From: Rhizoctonia solani
Taxonomy: Eukaryota > Basidiomycota > Agaricomycetes > Cantharellales > Ceratobasidiaceae
Reading direction: 5' to 3'
DNA: 64,000 bases
NCBI RefSeq assembly: GCF_016906535.1
Contig: NC_057373.1
Coordinates: forward strand, 3,596,001 to 3,660,000
Shown here: piece by piece, positions 10,201 through 22,386 of the stretch
Layout: each line of letters starts with the position of its first letter
How positions within the stretch are numbered: position 1 is the first letter of the stretch
The notes under the pieces: generated by a model
What the model was told of the DNA's origin: nothing
Databases searched by the model: none
Seen by the model: only the letters and a program-made list of their open reading frames with translations
Translations under genes and position numbers: made by a program

Positions 10201-12192
10201 TCGGGCCCGAGGGGTAAGTCAAAGAAGCATTGATACCCCCCTGTAGGCAGCCTTGAGAGACAAACCAAGCCCAGGAATGACACGAAATTGAACAGGATAT
10301 GCTTGGTTCTCTATCCATCTTCGAGTTCGTGAAGATGTCCCCCCCGGAGGGAAAGTGGGTACAAGTGCCATGGAATGTGGCGAACGAGCTTCTGTCCATC
10401 ACCCGGTGCTGTATGTCCGGGACTCCGGAGTGGAATTTTATCCCCGGTCGCCTTGATTTGTTCCGACCACGGATCAATCTACCCAGGTGCGCAACGAACA
10501 ATACTTGCACCTTGTTCAAACCATAATGATACAACGCAACCACACTGCCTCCTTATCTCCCAGGGAACTCTCGACCTGGGCGTTGGGTTACACGGCGCAG
10601 CGAAATGTCTCCCTTTATATAGAGTTCGAGGCGGAAGCTCCACACGAGTTGGCTCCACCCATAAGTTATCAAAAAAGAGCACGCAACGTACGGACCCTTG
10701 ACTCCAATATCCTATTTGGGAACAATCCAAGGGGGTGCCGCTCCATTCCATCGATTTTTGGTCATCTAGGAAGAGCACGATGTGACAACGTTGACACCTC
10801 GGGGCCTTCGAGGTGGCGATCAATTAGAATACATAGCCACGTGAAATTGATAATCACACAACCCACCTCCCTTAAGGCCGCGCACCTAGTGTTTGTTGTG
10901 GACTACGCTACGCACTGGCCGTGGATTTATACGAGGTAAACACAGCGTAGATATGTATAGTATCAACATCAACGCCAGCATCAAGCCTTGGTGCCCCAAC
11001 ATCTGCAAACCAAAATTCAATCGGCCGAAATACCCTATGCCGGCAGCGACAGGTGGGATGTAATGCTACAAGCGCGCGCCCGGCCTGGGTTGGTGCTGGT
11101 ACTGGTGGCTGGAAAACGTATGCCGAGCACATAACTTTAGTTAATGCTCGATTCAGTAGTCCTTGGAACGGGCGTAAACCCGCAGATTCGCAAGGTGATT
11201 AGGGTGGTTCGAGGCTGAATGCCCGAGGTGGCGTGTATCCTTCATGGTGCATGGTGGATCCACTTGATTCATTCGTAAATTTGGACAGCGAGTCCTTCAA
11301 CAAATGCCACTCATTGGAGAGAAAAAAATATTTTTAGAACATCTGTACCTGAGCAATGCGGCGAGGTGCGAGGGAATTATATAAGAAAGATCAACGTGCA
11401 CAGCTACGATCAGTCGTGACGTATAATACATCATCTGGGTCATCATGCACCCAGATCTATGCGCATATATCCAACCCCCCTAATTTTGCCCCACAGCTTA
11501 TTAACGTCCACGGGACAGCGTTGATCGCTTAAAAAATGTCCCCCCACACCGAGATTCTGCCAAGAGAAGGGACACACGTACTTGGCTCTTTGTCTTTTTC
11601 CCGATTATCCCTTGCTATTCGGATGTATAGACACAAACCCGCTGCGGTGCAAAAAGTACATGTCCAACTAGATTTCATTAAACATGTCCTGATAAGACAT
11701 CGAAGCATAAAATTTTTACCCCAACCGAGGCTGGAGGCAAATACATCCCGCTCGTGTTCTTTGCCCTTGTGAACCATATGCATATGCAAAAAGGGCGTGT
11801 CTCGTGCCGATTGGATAAACCTCTCATGGTGGCGGAAAAAATGAGAGGGCAAGATATCGCATGTTCATCAAGGAGAAGGTGTATTTTTGGAAATAGAATG
11901 GACCGCCAAGACAGCTCGAAGGTGTTCTATTTTGGATCACGTCAGCGAGAGAGGCGAATTTGCGGGCGCAGAGGGGGAGGACCAAGAGGGCGAAGAGGCG
12001 GACGAGAGCGGACGATGATCGAGTTTATGACCACCAAAGCCTCGATGATGTGGGTGGAGTGACCTCTCGGCAGCCGTGCGAGACGGGGAGGTTCGGGTAG
12101 GTCGAGCAAGTGGGGAAAATCACGTCACGCGTCAGATGATGTACGGGCCGGTCCCTATTCAGCCAACGTCGTCGATTACTCAGTCGCCTCCT
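7236..12192. other. Gene-poor 5-kb interval
   Basis: There is no recognisable gene. Only scattered ORFs of at most about 150 codons occur, in several frames on both strands, and none has a motif I know; the longest (10,160-10,950) overlap in conflicting frames. Base composition is balanced and CpG occurs at normal frequency, unlike the retrotransposon islands at the window ends. A rough inverted similarity around TCTAGAC lies at 7,715-7,785. It may be decayed genic sequence, long untranslated sequence, or contain non-coding transcripts; I cannot tell. Confidence 0.4.
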
Positions 12193-12338
12193 GATTGGGG
12201 GTAAGGGGCTAGGAGAGCAGGGTATTTATACCGCTTACCCCACCCCCACCTTTCTCTTCACCCGTCTTTCGCCTACGCTCACCTTCTCCCCTCGGGTTTC
12301 TCTCAAGCTTGTTTCTTTTTTCATCATCGCTTGGAACA
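12193..12338 (+). promoter_or_regulatory. Promoter of the acetate-transporter-family gene
   Basis: A good TATA box (TATTTATA, 12223-12230) lies 109 bp before the start codon. It is preceded by GATTGG (12193-12198, an inverted CCAAT) and followed by a long pyrimidine-rich tract (CCCCACCTTTCTCTTCACCC-like, about 12237-12335). TATA plus CT-rich leader is the usual look of a highly expressed fungal gene. Confidence 0.6.
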
Positions 12339-13357
12339 ATGTCCGCTTCGAACCATACTTTTGACGCGGAGAAGGGTGTCAATGGTGGTAATGGTTATAC
12401 CGGTGGGCCTGCGCTCCACCATACCATTTCTGCCGATACGCAGGTCAGTTGAGATGCATGTGTATGTGCTTCAGACCGAACTCTGACGGTCTTGGATTTT
12501 GTTCTACAGCGTGCGTTCCCGGTCTACCATCGGAAGCTAGCCAACCCTGCCCCACTCGGTCTGTTTGGATTCGCGTCGACGACGTTGATTCTCTCGTTGT
12601 ACAATGCGGGCGCTCGGGGTATCACCACTGTATGTGTGTTGCTAAAAATACGCTCGGACAATTGACTAATCAACACCGCATTCTAGCCGAATGCTGTTGT
12701 AGGCATGGCTTTGGGCGTTGGTGGACTGTGCCAGCTCTTGGCGGGCATGTGGGAGTTTGCAACCGGCAACACGTTTGGTGCGACTGGTACGTGACATCGG
12801 CAGCGGACCTCGGCATCCCTGGCTTAGTAAAGTTTTCATCTTGTCAGCCTTTTCAATGTACGGTGGCTTTTGGCTGTCGTTTGGCGCGATCTACTGGCCT
12901 GGTTCGGGAATTCTCGAAGCTTACCAGGGTGAAGCTGCCTCTCAGCTCCCCAGCGCACTCGGTATCTATGTGAGTCGAAATGAAAGAGGCGCTAGAGGAT
13001 CGAGACTAATTGGAGGCCACAGTTGATTACATGGATGATCATCACGTTCCTTTTGTTTTTGGCCACGTTCCGGTCGTCGGTTGCACTCTCTGGCGTGTTC
13101 TTTTTCCTTATTTTGACCTTTATGCTCCTTGCTATTTCGGAGTTTACCGGAAGTGGTGAGTGGTGTGTTTGATAAGAGTGGGGCTTGAGGACTGATTGGG
13201 ATGGTTGTTGTTAGCTGGTGCGCACAAGGCAGGTGGAATCCTCGGTTGCATTACGGCGATGATTGCGTTTTATACTGGTTCGGCCGGGTTGTACAGTCCC
13301 GACGCAAGCTACTTTGTCTTGCCTGTGGGTGACTTGCCGAAGCGCCGGGATGATTAA
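12339..13357 (+). CDS. GPR1/FUN34/YaaH-family acetate transporter
   Basis: Six exons (12339-12443, 12510-12629, 12687-12786, 12848-12969, 13023-13155, 13215-13357) give 723 nt, 240 aa. The family signature NPAPLGL is at about residues 47-53, just before the first of six hydrophobic segments. Later segments such as [17 protein letters not shown] and the TGSAGLY stretch near the C-terminus are also typical of Ady2/Ato and AcpA proteins. These plasma-membrane proteins import acetate (with protons) and in yeast are linked to ammonium export. Length matches the family (about 220-290 aa). The short hydrophilic N-terminus carries no signal peptide. It has its own TATA promoter and is followed in tandem, 261 bp downstream, by the PSP1-domain gene. 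Substrate is inferred from family only. Confidence 0.92.
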
Positions 13358-13618
13358 GCTGGCGCACAAAACAGCTAGCTCGATCTGAGATTTGATTTTG
13401 GATTCCGTGTATGCTTGTGTATTTTGGTTCTTGTCTGATTCTCTCGTTCTGTTTTTGTCGGTACTGTGAGCGTAATGTCATTTTTGGATTGGGGGCTAGA
13501 TGATCTATCACGTGAGATCTGATGAACTGGCGCGTGACTGTGGGGAGGCACGGATGGGGCATGTCGAGCATAGAGTAGACGACGACTAGACTAGAAAGAC
13601 CCATAGAGTAGAGACCCA

Positions 13619-16184
13619 ATGGAGCACGACGAGGAACGGACCGACGGACGACGGAGTGGATCGCGGGACTCGCGCACGACCCGGATCGAGCTTGCGCAGA
13701 GACGACTGGAGAGTGCGCTGGCGACGCCCAACAGCCCCTCGTCCCCGTGGTCAGCCCGGAGCCTAGCGATGGGACTTGCCGTGGGCAGTCCGACGACGAC
13801 AACGGGAGCGAGTCCGGCCCACTTGCCACGCGGACTCCGCAGTGTGTCGTTCAGCAGCGAGCCCGACCATCGATTCCCTGGCACGAGGCGCACGGACCCG
13901 ACGTTTCCCTCGACATTTGAAGACAACGAATCCGAAGCCTCGATCGACGATGTCTACTTTGAGCCCAGTCCACGCCGGTCCTCGCCCACTGCCTTGTTGC
14001 CCCGCACCGGCGGCCTCTACGCATCCATCGGTGCCAATGGCATGCCCGTCAACCCATCCGACCCATCTGGCACCCGATCACGCTCCCAATCCCTCGCCAC
14101 CCTCGGACGACGGCCCATGCCCACTTTCCCCTCTTCCCCGCTCCCCGCACCCGGATCCCAGGGCTTGCCCCAGAGCTGGGCCGACTCGCGCTTTGGCATC
14201 CCCGCACCCATCCACAACACCCACAACTTTCACCAAGTCCCGCGTCAAGATCTGAGCAATATATCCCCCTTTGTCCGCGATGTCGGACAAATCTTCCAGG
14301 AAGACCCGCGTGAGTTTTGGCCGGGCGAAGAATCGGGTGGAGGCGGGAGCGGTACTACGTCCCGCAGACACAGTGTCAGCGTTGTCCAGCCCCGCGGCAG
14401 ATTCGGTCCCCAGCTCGATGCATTCGCCCAGGGACGGAGTGTCATTTCCGACGATGATTTGCTCGGAAATATGCTCAGCCTCGACTTGGACGATTCCACC
14501 CCGCCCAGGAATAACCCTGTAAGGGTCATGCCCGCCACGTTTAACCCGCGTGGTCCTCTGAGCGGAGGCGGTTCCGGTCTGGTCAGCCAGCCCTCTAGCT
14601 TGCCTACCTATCCCGCCCCTATCCAGCGTCATTCGCCTGTCGGTGCGCTCGGATTACACGAGCATAATAGTCCCCGGGCGTCCACGCTTGATTATGTCCC
14701 CGAAAACGGCACCAGCGGTTCGTGGCGCCAGACGCACAATCCCAGTCCAGAACGTTCGGCAGGTGCATTCGGTGCGCGTCCGTCTTTGGCCCAGCTCCGG
14801 ACCGACTCGCTACGTTCGGCCGAGCGCGGCTTTTCTCCGTCTTTGTCCCCCAACACTGGGCGCGGCTATTCATTCCAAGGTCAACAGCAGACGGTGTATG
14901 AACGTCAAAGCAGCCTTGGGTTAGGGCTCACGACGAATACCGCCCCAGGCGCGGGATATACGCGAGATCAGCAGCAGCAGCCGTCGACAAACACCCCGAG
15001 CCAGAGCCATTTCCCGGGCTCGTCGCCTCGCACGACCCATCGTCCGTTCCCGGTATCCCCATCCGCCATGCGCACGAGCTTTGGTCCCGTCCAAACTCCT
15101 CTTTCTCCGGGTGCAGGTCCAGGCCCGAACCCGGGCCAACAAGACGCCGACCTCGGACGCGGTCTCCCGCTCTCGTCCATCCCGACTGGCGCGCCCCTCT
15201 ATGTCGTCGAGTTCAAAGCGGGCCGCACCGACTTGTTCTTTGCGCCCGATTCTCTCGATGGCGAGCCTATTCGTCGTGGGGATCTAGTCATCGTCGAGGC
15301 GGATCGCGGGAAAGACCTGGGCAAGGTCGTCAACGATAGTATCTCCCTGGCCGAGGTTGAGAGATTTATGATGGAGGGCGCGGACGATGGCCAGGGCGGA
15401 CGAAAGGAGATCATGCCCAAGCGGATTTATGGCCGGGCTGGGCCAGGCGATACTCAGTGAGTTTAAAATCCATGTATGAGTCGTCGGATATTAACGTGGC
15501 GCAGGCTGCTGTTGAGCAAAATGCAGGACGAAGTCAAGGCGCTCCAGCTGTGCCAGAGCAAAATCAGACAGAAAAAGCTCCCGATGGAGGTCATCGATGC
15601 CGAGTACCAATGGTCAGTCCCCCCCGCCTCCTTCACTATTTATACGCCGGCTGACGAGGCGTGTGTAACTTCTGGCGTTTCATGCCAAATGCTTTCGCGA
15701 CTCGGTTTGACTGCTCGATCCCCGGTTCGGCCCGAAATGAACGGATTTTGTTTGTCCGTCGATTATGTAGGGACCGGAGAAAACTTACGTTTTATTATAT
15801 TGCCGAGCGGAGGATCGACTTTAGAGAACTTGTGAGGGAGTTGTTCAGGTGAGCCGTCGATTCTGTACGGGAGAATTCGGATGGGAATGGCTGGACGTTG
15901 GATGAGCGGAATGGTTGCATATAGGGTGGAATTTCGAGCCAAGCTCGGGCTTGTTGCCAGCTTCAAAACGGAGGTCTGGGCTGGATGCCAGCATTTAAAC
16001 CACTGGCTGCCTAGGAAGAATGACAACCATGATGCTGGTCTGCTCGTTTTCGGTCCAGTTATTGCGCCTCTATGTCAGTCCTTGATCTGGAAACTGAGCG
16101 ATTCATCTTTATTATAGGCTCTACAAGACTCGAATCTGGATGTCTTGTCTCCAAGGCCCAACTGGCGCCGAATCTGCTTCCTAA
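13619..16184 (+). CDS. PSP1 C-terminal-domain protein
   Basis: Four exons (13619-15456, 15505-15612, 15771-15848, 16118-16184) give 2,091 nt, 696 aa. The first 520 residues are low-complexity, rich in Ser, Pro, Gly and Arg. From about residue 525 the PSP1 C-terminal domain runs to the end: LYVVEFKAGRTDLFF, GDLVIVEADRGKDLGKVV, KLPMEVIDAEYQWDRRKLTF, RIDFRELVRELF and LYKTRIWM, the last four pieces joined across introns. Yeast Psp1 was found as a suppressor of DNA polymerase alpha mutants and is associated with RNA granules. The related bacterial YaaT is a regulatory factor. The molecular role is not settled, so I name only the domain. The third intron is long for this genome (269 nt). Confidence 0.9.
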
Positions 16185-19100
16185 CTTCGCCTTCACTCCC
16201 GATCCAAACAACCCAATTGCAATTAAAAATCCGACCGCGAAATCTACAATAAAACCAAAAAAAAGCCTATTCGTCCGCTTGTTATCTTGTATATCCAAAA
16301 ACGACCTGTATAACAATACTTCCAGCCTGGATTCTCCTTCTTGTCTTATTTGAAATGCCCCCGCCGCCCTTATCATTACCAACCCAACTTGTCGCTCGTT
16401 TGGCTTGTGTGTGTGTGAAATCATTTATGTAATTTTAGTTTTCCTTTTTTTTCCTATTTGGGTTGAGATTATTGGAAGTGCGCATCGATTGGCTGGCTGA
16501 AATGCAGCAGGAGGTTCTGGGATTTAGATTGTAATGTATGGTTCGGTTTGGTGCTTGCTTGTGATGAGTTTGTTCATGTGTCGTGTGGAATAAGTGAATC
16601 ATATTTAGCGAGTTTGGACACACACACCGTTTGTCACCGAGTTGCCCTTTTGGACTATTGTGAATATTGGCCCCGATCAAATGTGAATGCCATTCAGCCC
16701 GAGATCTCATATCTCTCATATCTCTCACACTGATCACCAGATCCTATACATCCAACGGCACGGGGGTAATTTTTTGTATCCCAGAGCATCCAAGACACTT
16801 GTCATACGTGTACAAACAGCTCGCTTATATGCACAGACAACTCACTTGTATCCATACGTATTCCGGGGCCAATGTTGCGGCCTGGGATATCACGCTCCAT
16901 CTTGTTTCTGTGTTTATATATATATCTACGCCTGTCATCAGCTTATAGTATGAAATTGCAACTGCCTTCACATGTACTCGATATCTTGCTGTGCCCCACT
17001 AGTTTAAGATCACGACGACTGCTAAGAATCGGAGAGGCTTGGTATCCTGGAGCGACTCCCCTGTTGAATCGCTTTCGGACGATGGGAACAAGCCTCGTAG
17101 CGATGTTATACTCTGCAGGAAGCAACAAAGGGACCAGGTGGGTAGACTACGTATGAGTTGTGCACATTTCAACATGCAAGACTCTGAAAAACCGGCAATG
17201 GAATTGGGGGGCATACCCTTTCGGGACACGAGAATAACACTGGCCGTGGATTACGAGTAGTTTATCTCACTTACTACATCAACTCATCCGATCCAGATAT
17301 TCATACACGTGAGGAATCAGTGGGCATTTGGTGCAAATGTACCTAACTGCAACTTGGCTTGTTTCTATGCTCATCTTAGGCCCATTATACAGGTTAAATT
17401 TACCAAAAATGCCCTTGGTTCCCAAGATGCATGCCATAGTCTGGACTCGCCCTAACCATGTTGTTCTAAGCTTATCTGTATCGATAGATACAATGTACAT
17501 CGGTTCGCCATGCGGCGCCACACCGGAGAAGATCTCGGAGCTGTCTGACAAAATGCTTAGGTGGGCGCTGTGTGAGATATACTGGAGACATCAGAGATCT
17601 ACACCTGAATAGCATTCATATTTGACTGGGGCCGTTGTTTTATCGAGCAAGCTCGTTTATCAACTGTATTGAAATGATGTACTGATAACCGACAAAGGCG
17701 TGGCTCCAGTGTGCCGCATGCCAATTAGCTTTTGCACCGTGGGCGTGTATTATTTAAATGTGTATTCAAACAGGTACAACACTCGGAATCGGAACGCAGG
17801 GTCTCGGTAATAGTGCATCTCCAACCCCGGTAACGATACACAAGACAAAGTGACGAGAGCCCGAGGTTCAGTATTCGAGTGGCTAAATAGTTCGGTTCAG
17901 AATTGCGTCCATGGGTGAAAACACGGAGCCTGTCAGGGTCTCTTGATGCGCAGGGGGCTGTAGGTAAAAATAACTATATATGGTTTCTGACCATGGAATT
18001 TCATTCAGTAGTAGATATATCAGGAAAAGATGATGGCGCTCAAGTGCTGGGTTCTGTAATATGACCAGACTGAGCGCTGGAAGCCTTATCATTTGGACGC
18101 GAAAGCGAGCGTCCAGAACCGTTCCTGAAGTCGTGCATAACTTGTTCGAGAGCGAGATGTGCTAAACCTTTTCGAGCGAAAGCAGTATTGATATCAGTTG
18201 GCCAAAGGGGCCGAAGCTATGCTGCACTTGGGCAGCACAGTGTTTTGGGGGTACAATGGCTCGTAGATATGTTATTAGGACAACTTTCGAGGCGTGGCTA
18301 CATAGGGATGTCCCTACCTGGCTTGTCAACGGAGCTCCTAAGGTGTTACGATCTGCAAATGAATATGTTCCGAGTATGGGGTCGGGGTCGCGTTCAGCCA
18401 GGGCTGACTGGAGCACTTCATGTATTCAAGATGGATACCAATGAAAAATATAGAACTGATTTGGAAGTTTCAGTTCTTGTTAATAGGTACGACCGAGTTT
18501 GGCATACCGGGATGTACATAACGTCAACGTTACCGACGAACCAGACGACATTGTCGAGTGGCGGCCAGAATCGTAACATGACGGAGAGGAGCAATTGTGA
18601 GATCCTCTGTGGCAATCGACGAGTTGGAGCCACCCTGTCAGTGTATAAAGTGTGATACTGGCAAGACATTCCGTGTACAGCCGGACGGCCTTCGATGCCC
18701 GGCAAGTCAAGGGGGATAGAACTATAATATCGGAAGTACTTCAGAGGGCTAGTGAAGTTGTGTTACTCATCCTATGTCTATCCATCTTCCAGAACACTTG
18801 AAGCGAGTACTTGAACCCAGCTAATGGTTTCGCTTACCCCATACTACTCGCACCAGCACTTACCCCAGTTTTCCGCCGAGACATGACATGTCCGCCTCGA
18901 GTGATCTTCCTATTCATGGAACTACCCCCCATGTTGCACTGCCAGTTTTGTTTAGCAAGGATTAGCTATAGAATTATCCTGTTGGGGCCATTATTGGTGC
19001 GGTGAGCCCCTAGGTAAATTGTAAAGCATAGGGATTGCACAAGTTCATTTAATAATCATAAATTATAGTATCATCCCGAAGAGTAATCTATCGGGCTTTA

Positions 19101-20674
19101 AAAAGAATTATTCTGCAATAGTTAACTTTAGGGAAATCCATGTCCCAGCCTGTTCGCCATTAATACTATTTCCGATTCCAGTAGGGACGACATCGGCCTG
19201 GAGTGCTTCAAAACCTCGTGGATGACATACATGGCACGGCTCTTGGTGGCAACTTCGGGTCGAACCTCAATCAAGCTCATCGGGTATAGGGAAAATACTT
19301 TATGGATTAGAGATTCATAATGCTCCACCGATCCATGGAGATTTGGGATCTTCAGTAGAGATCTCAGCGGATTTCTATTGGAGATCTGCTGATTCGATTT
19401 CACTCCTGATACTGTTCGACGGCCCTCGGTTGTTCCAGTGTATAGATTTAAGGTTTGGGGCATACAAGCAAATAGCAGCTGTAATGCGCCGATAGCAGAC
19501 GGTCTGGCCATAGTCTGGAGGCCCCTCCGGCTATTCGATAAAAGTAAACATCCTGACAGAATCCAGGTTAAAGTATATGAATCATCGGTCAGGGACCTAG
19601 GGTCCGCAGTACATCAGAGAAACTCTGCTTTGCCAAACCCAATACATGGTCTAGACAAAATGGTTGTGATTGGATCACACAATGACGCCACGCTGTGCTC
19701 GATGGATTTGCTCCAGCACCCACGTGAAGCTGAGCCACAAATCACGTTAGTACGTGACGTAGAGCCTGAAATGCAAGCTGCGAAGCATAGGAAACGGCCC
19801 TCCAATCTTTGATACTGGACATCGGCGGTGTATGTTTCACTACTGCTTCTTCGTGATAAATATCGAATATACACAACTAGGGTTACATCGGATACATGTG
19901 TTACGTTAGTTTCACCCTGTAATACCCGCGCCGTTACGGGCGGAACGAAAAGAATATGCTGCCCAACGCGAGCCCCATACCTCGCCCTTGGATCAGGTGT
20001 CCTGACATACTTATCTTCTATCCATGTTCTCGGATTTTCTGTCTCATCATGATGTGCACGCAAGAGAAAAGCGCTGTATGATATACTGTATGTGGTGTGG
20101 TTTATTCAGCGCTTATCTGTATGTATTATACCGGACTAGAGAATATCTTCCGAAGGTTTCCTTCTCATCCGTGTACATCAAGATCTTTCCTTATCTCTGA
20201 ATTTGCCTACCTTACGATGATCACCTCTTTGCCATACCATGTGTATAGAAACCTAGCGCATCTTCTTAATCTTAAGATTTTCCTTTGTGGGTAGTTCCGG
20301 TGAGTGTCGACATGTGGAGGTGCATCACAAGGTTCCTGGGATTAGTGAAGCATCATGCAAAATATAATTAACACCGTTTTCATACCGAAGGCTTTTCGGT
20401 ATTCCATGAGGTTCGATAGTGATATCGACAGGAAGACTTGCTTAAGATTGCTTCAAGATGCAGACATCTTCTTTCTCAAGAGGAAAATCTCTTGCTCTCT
20501 CGCTTTTATTAGTGGTCCCTACTTATCTTCCGCCTTCTATAGAGTCTATGGATTTCGAACTTCCCCTCTTCAATAAAAACGGTTGTTCTATTCGTAGATT
20601 AGCAAAAACTATGCTCAGGAGAGCTTGGCTCAAATATAAATTCTTGGCACTTGTGCATATAGTCGGTACGGCCG
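16185..20674. other. Gene-poor interval, left part
   Basis: No gene is recognised. ORFs of 120-155 codons at 18,188-18,655 (plus), 19,128-19,511 and 19,614-20,063 (both minus) have no motif I know, and neighbouring ORFs in other frames are nearly as long, so I do not call them genes. The start of the interval (16,185-16,440) is pyrimidine- and A-rich and probably holds the 3' untranslated region of the PSP1-domain gene. Confidence 0.4.
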
Positions 20675-20886
20675 CACGGTGAACCCCAAAAGTACGGAAA
20701 ATCCGCATGACGTTGAGATTTTGCCAGATATCCGGGTCTGAAATCGCAGCATCCACACCTCTGAGGAACACAGGAGTGAGTTGAGGATGCGGATTCATGA
20801 AAAAATTGGTCGAGTTTTGCCAGCACTCTGCAAATAACGCGTGATTTTTTACGTCTAGAAAATCCGCACTTTTGGGGTCTACCGTG
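20675..20886 (+). mobile_element. 212-bp MITE family, copy 1
   Basis: The element begins CACGGTGAACCCCAAAAGT and ends with its inverted match ACTTTTGGGGTCTACCGTG, giving terminal inverted repeats of about 24 bp with two or three mismatches. Two further copies (about 37,646-37,856 and 38,900-39,111) have nearly the same length, so this is a discrete non-autonomous DNA element. No transposase is encoded. The superfamily is unclear because no convincing target duplication is visible. On the minus strand an open frame crosses the whole element and is kept in the third copy. Confidence 0.8.
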
Positions 20887-22386
20887 CGGCGATACCGTGA
20901 CTGCATGTGTGTCATCTAGGTACTTTAGGTCTATTGGTATTCAGGTAGCTGCGAAATTCAAGTACCGATTGAGTTCCGCATTGACATTGCAGACCTTCGA
21001 GACCCTGTACGAAACCACATCAACTGAAATATGCACAAGGTCAGTACAAGAGAAAATGGCAGCTGTGACCCCACAATGCTAATCTTTGGGCTCCTTTTAT
21101 ACATATGATTTGATCGTGCGGATATATCAACTTGCTCAAAGCCTCTTGACGTATTGATTGGCCCAAATCTTTTGGCCAACAGGCAGCGAGCGGGCGTCCA
21201 TGCAAGCGTGACCTGGTTCACCTTGTTTTTGGAACGCGGATATTCAGTCGCGGAACTCGTTCGGGATGTGGCTGGTATGGTGATCGGATAACCGAAATTA
21301 AATCAAGTCATTCAAACGAAATGCGGGTATAGGGAATGATACCATATGCATACACATGACTGGGGACCATGATGGATTCCGGTTCCTACACTTAGAATCC
21401 TGGCTGTTAACGTGACACATTTCCAGCAAAGTAAGAATGATTGTATTTTATTGTGAATTCGAGTCTCGGCCCACGAATTACTCGGTGGGCTCAACGCCAT
21501 ATGTAGGCGATTGTGCCTACTGTGTAGCGTCTACTATCTGGTGGCTAACTGAGTCAAATTTGCGGAAGAGTACCATTTGTTTGGATGGGTCGTCTCAAAT
21601 TTGGCGCCAGAATAAGTACCCAGATGTTGCCTAAGACCAGTAGCTGCAGTGATAAACATTAGGAGAATGGCCGGAATTCCAACGGAAAGCAATCAAGCAG
21701 TTATAGAAGAGAAACTAATAAATGAAATGGAGCCGTGTGCGCAAATACAGTCGGGACTCTTGACCTGCAGCATGGGAAGATGCTGACCGAGCTTACATAT
21801 CAATAGTAAAGTGGTGCAACACGCAGCTTTTCAATACAAAGTCTGCGGGTCAAGAATCTGCAGGTCGAGAGTCCCGACTGTACACCCTGAAGGGGGATCA
21901 ACAAGAGATCTTAATCGTCAAAAGTGATCGATACAACCACCAGAAAAGGATATAGTAGTTTTGCGTTTGAACCGAGACAAGACGGTCACTGGAGTGCACC
22001 ACTAGAAGCTACCCATCTTAATTGTATAAAGGGTATTATGCATAACTATCATTGTGGAATGCCGGTGAGGTCCAAAGCACTACAAACATAACTATCTCGG
22101 GTAATTACAATCATCTAGGTGTTTCAAAGAATCAGCCGTAATGAGCGATATCTATCCTGCGATGATTGGACAGAACACACAGGATACTTACTTTATGGAG
22201 ACCGTGGTTGTGATTTAGCTAGAGCTGGACCCATACGAACCCTTCCCAGGTGTGCCTCACTCTTGCATAGCCTCGGTGTCCGATCGTGTGCTCGGGTCCG
22301 AGTAATAAATTGTATCAAAAAACCCTTTCCACGTGACTCTGGTACCAAATTGACAATTTATTTTGTAGCCAACCCACTGTACCATC
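20887..22386. other. Gene-poor interval, right part
   Basis: Apart from the small MITE at 21,748-21,880 there is nothing I recognise. The last few hundred bases should contain the BCP1 promoter; no TATA box stands out. Confidence 0.4.
21748..21880. mobile_element. 133-bp Tc1/mariner-type MITE
   Basis: The element begins CAGTCGGGACTCTTGACC and ends GGTCGAGAGTCCCGACTG, terminal inverted repeats of about 23 bp with one mismatch (T/C in the CTCTTGACC part). It is flanked on each side by TA (21746-21747 and 21881-21882). A CAGT..-type inverted repeat with a TA target is the signature of Tc1/mariner elements. At 133 bp it has no coding capacity and must have moved with a transposase supplied elsewhere. 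A second, internal near-copy of the repeat (TGCGGGTCAAGAATCTGCAG, 21844-21863) lies just inside the right end. Confidence 0.82.

Noticed and set aside
14078..14632. 184-codon minus-strand ORF
   Set aside because: It is antisense to the low-complexity part of the PSP1-domain gene, whose frame is open throughout.
19128..20063. Unknown gene on the minus strand
   Set aside because: Two ORFs of about 130-150 codons exist, but they have no motif, no clear splice partners, and equally long ORFs in other frames.
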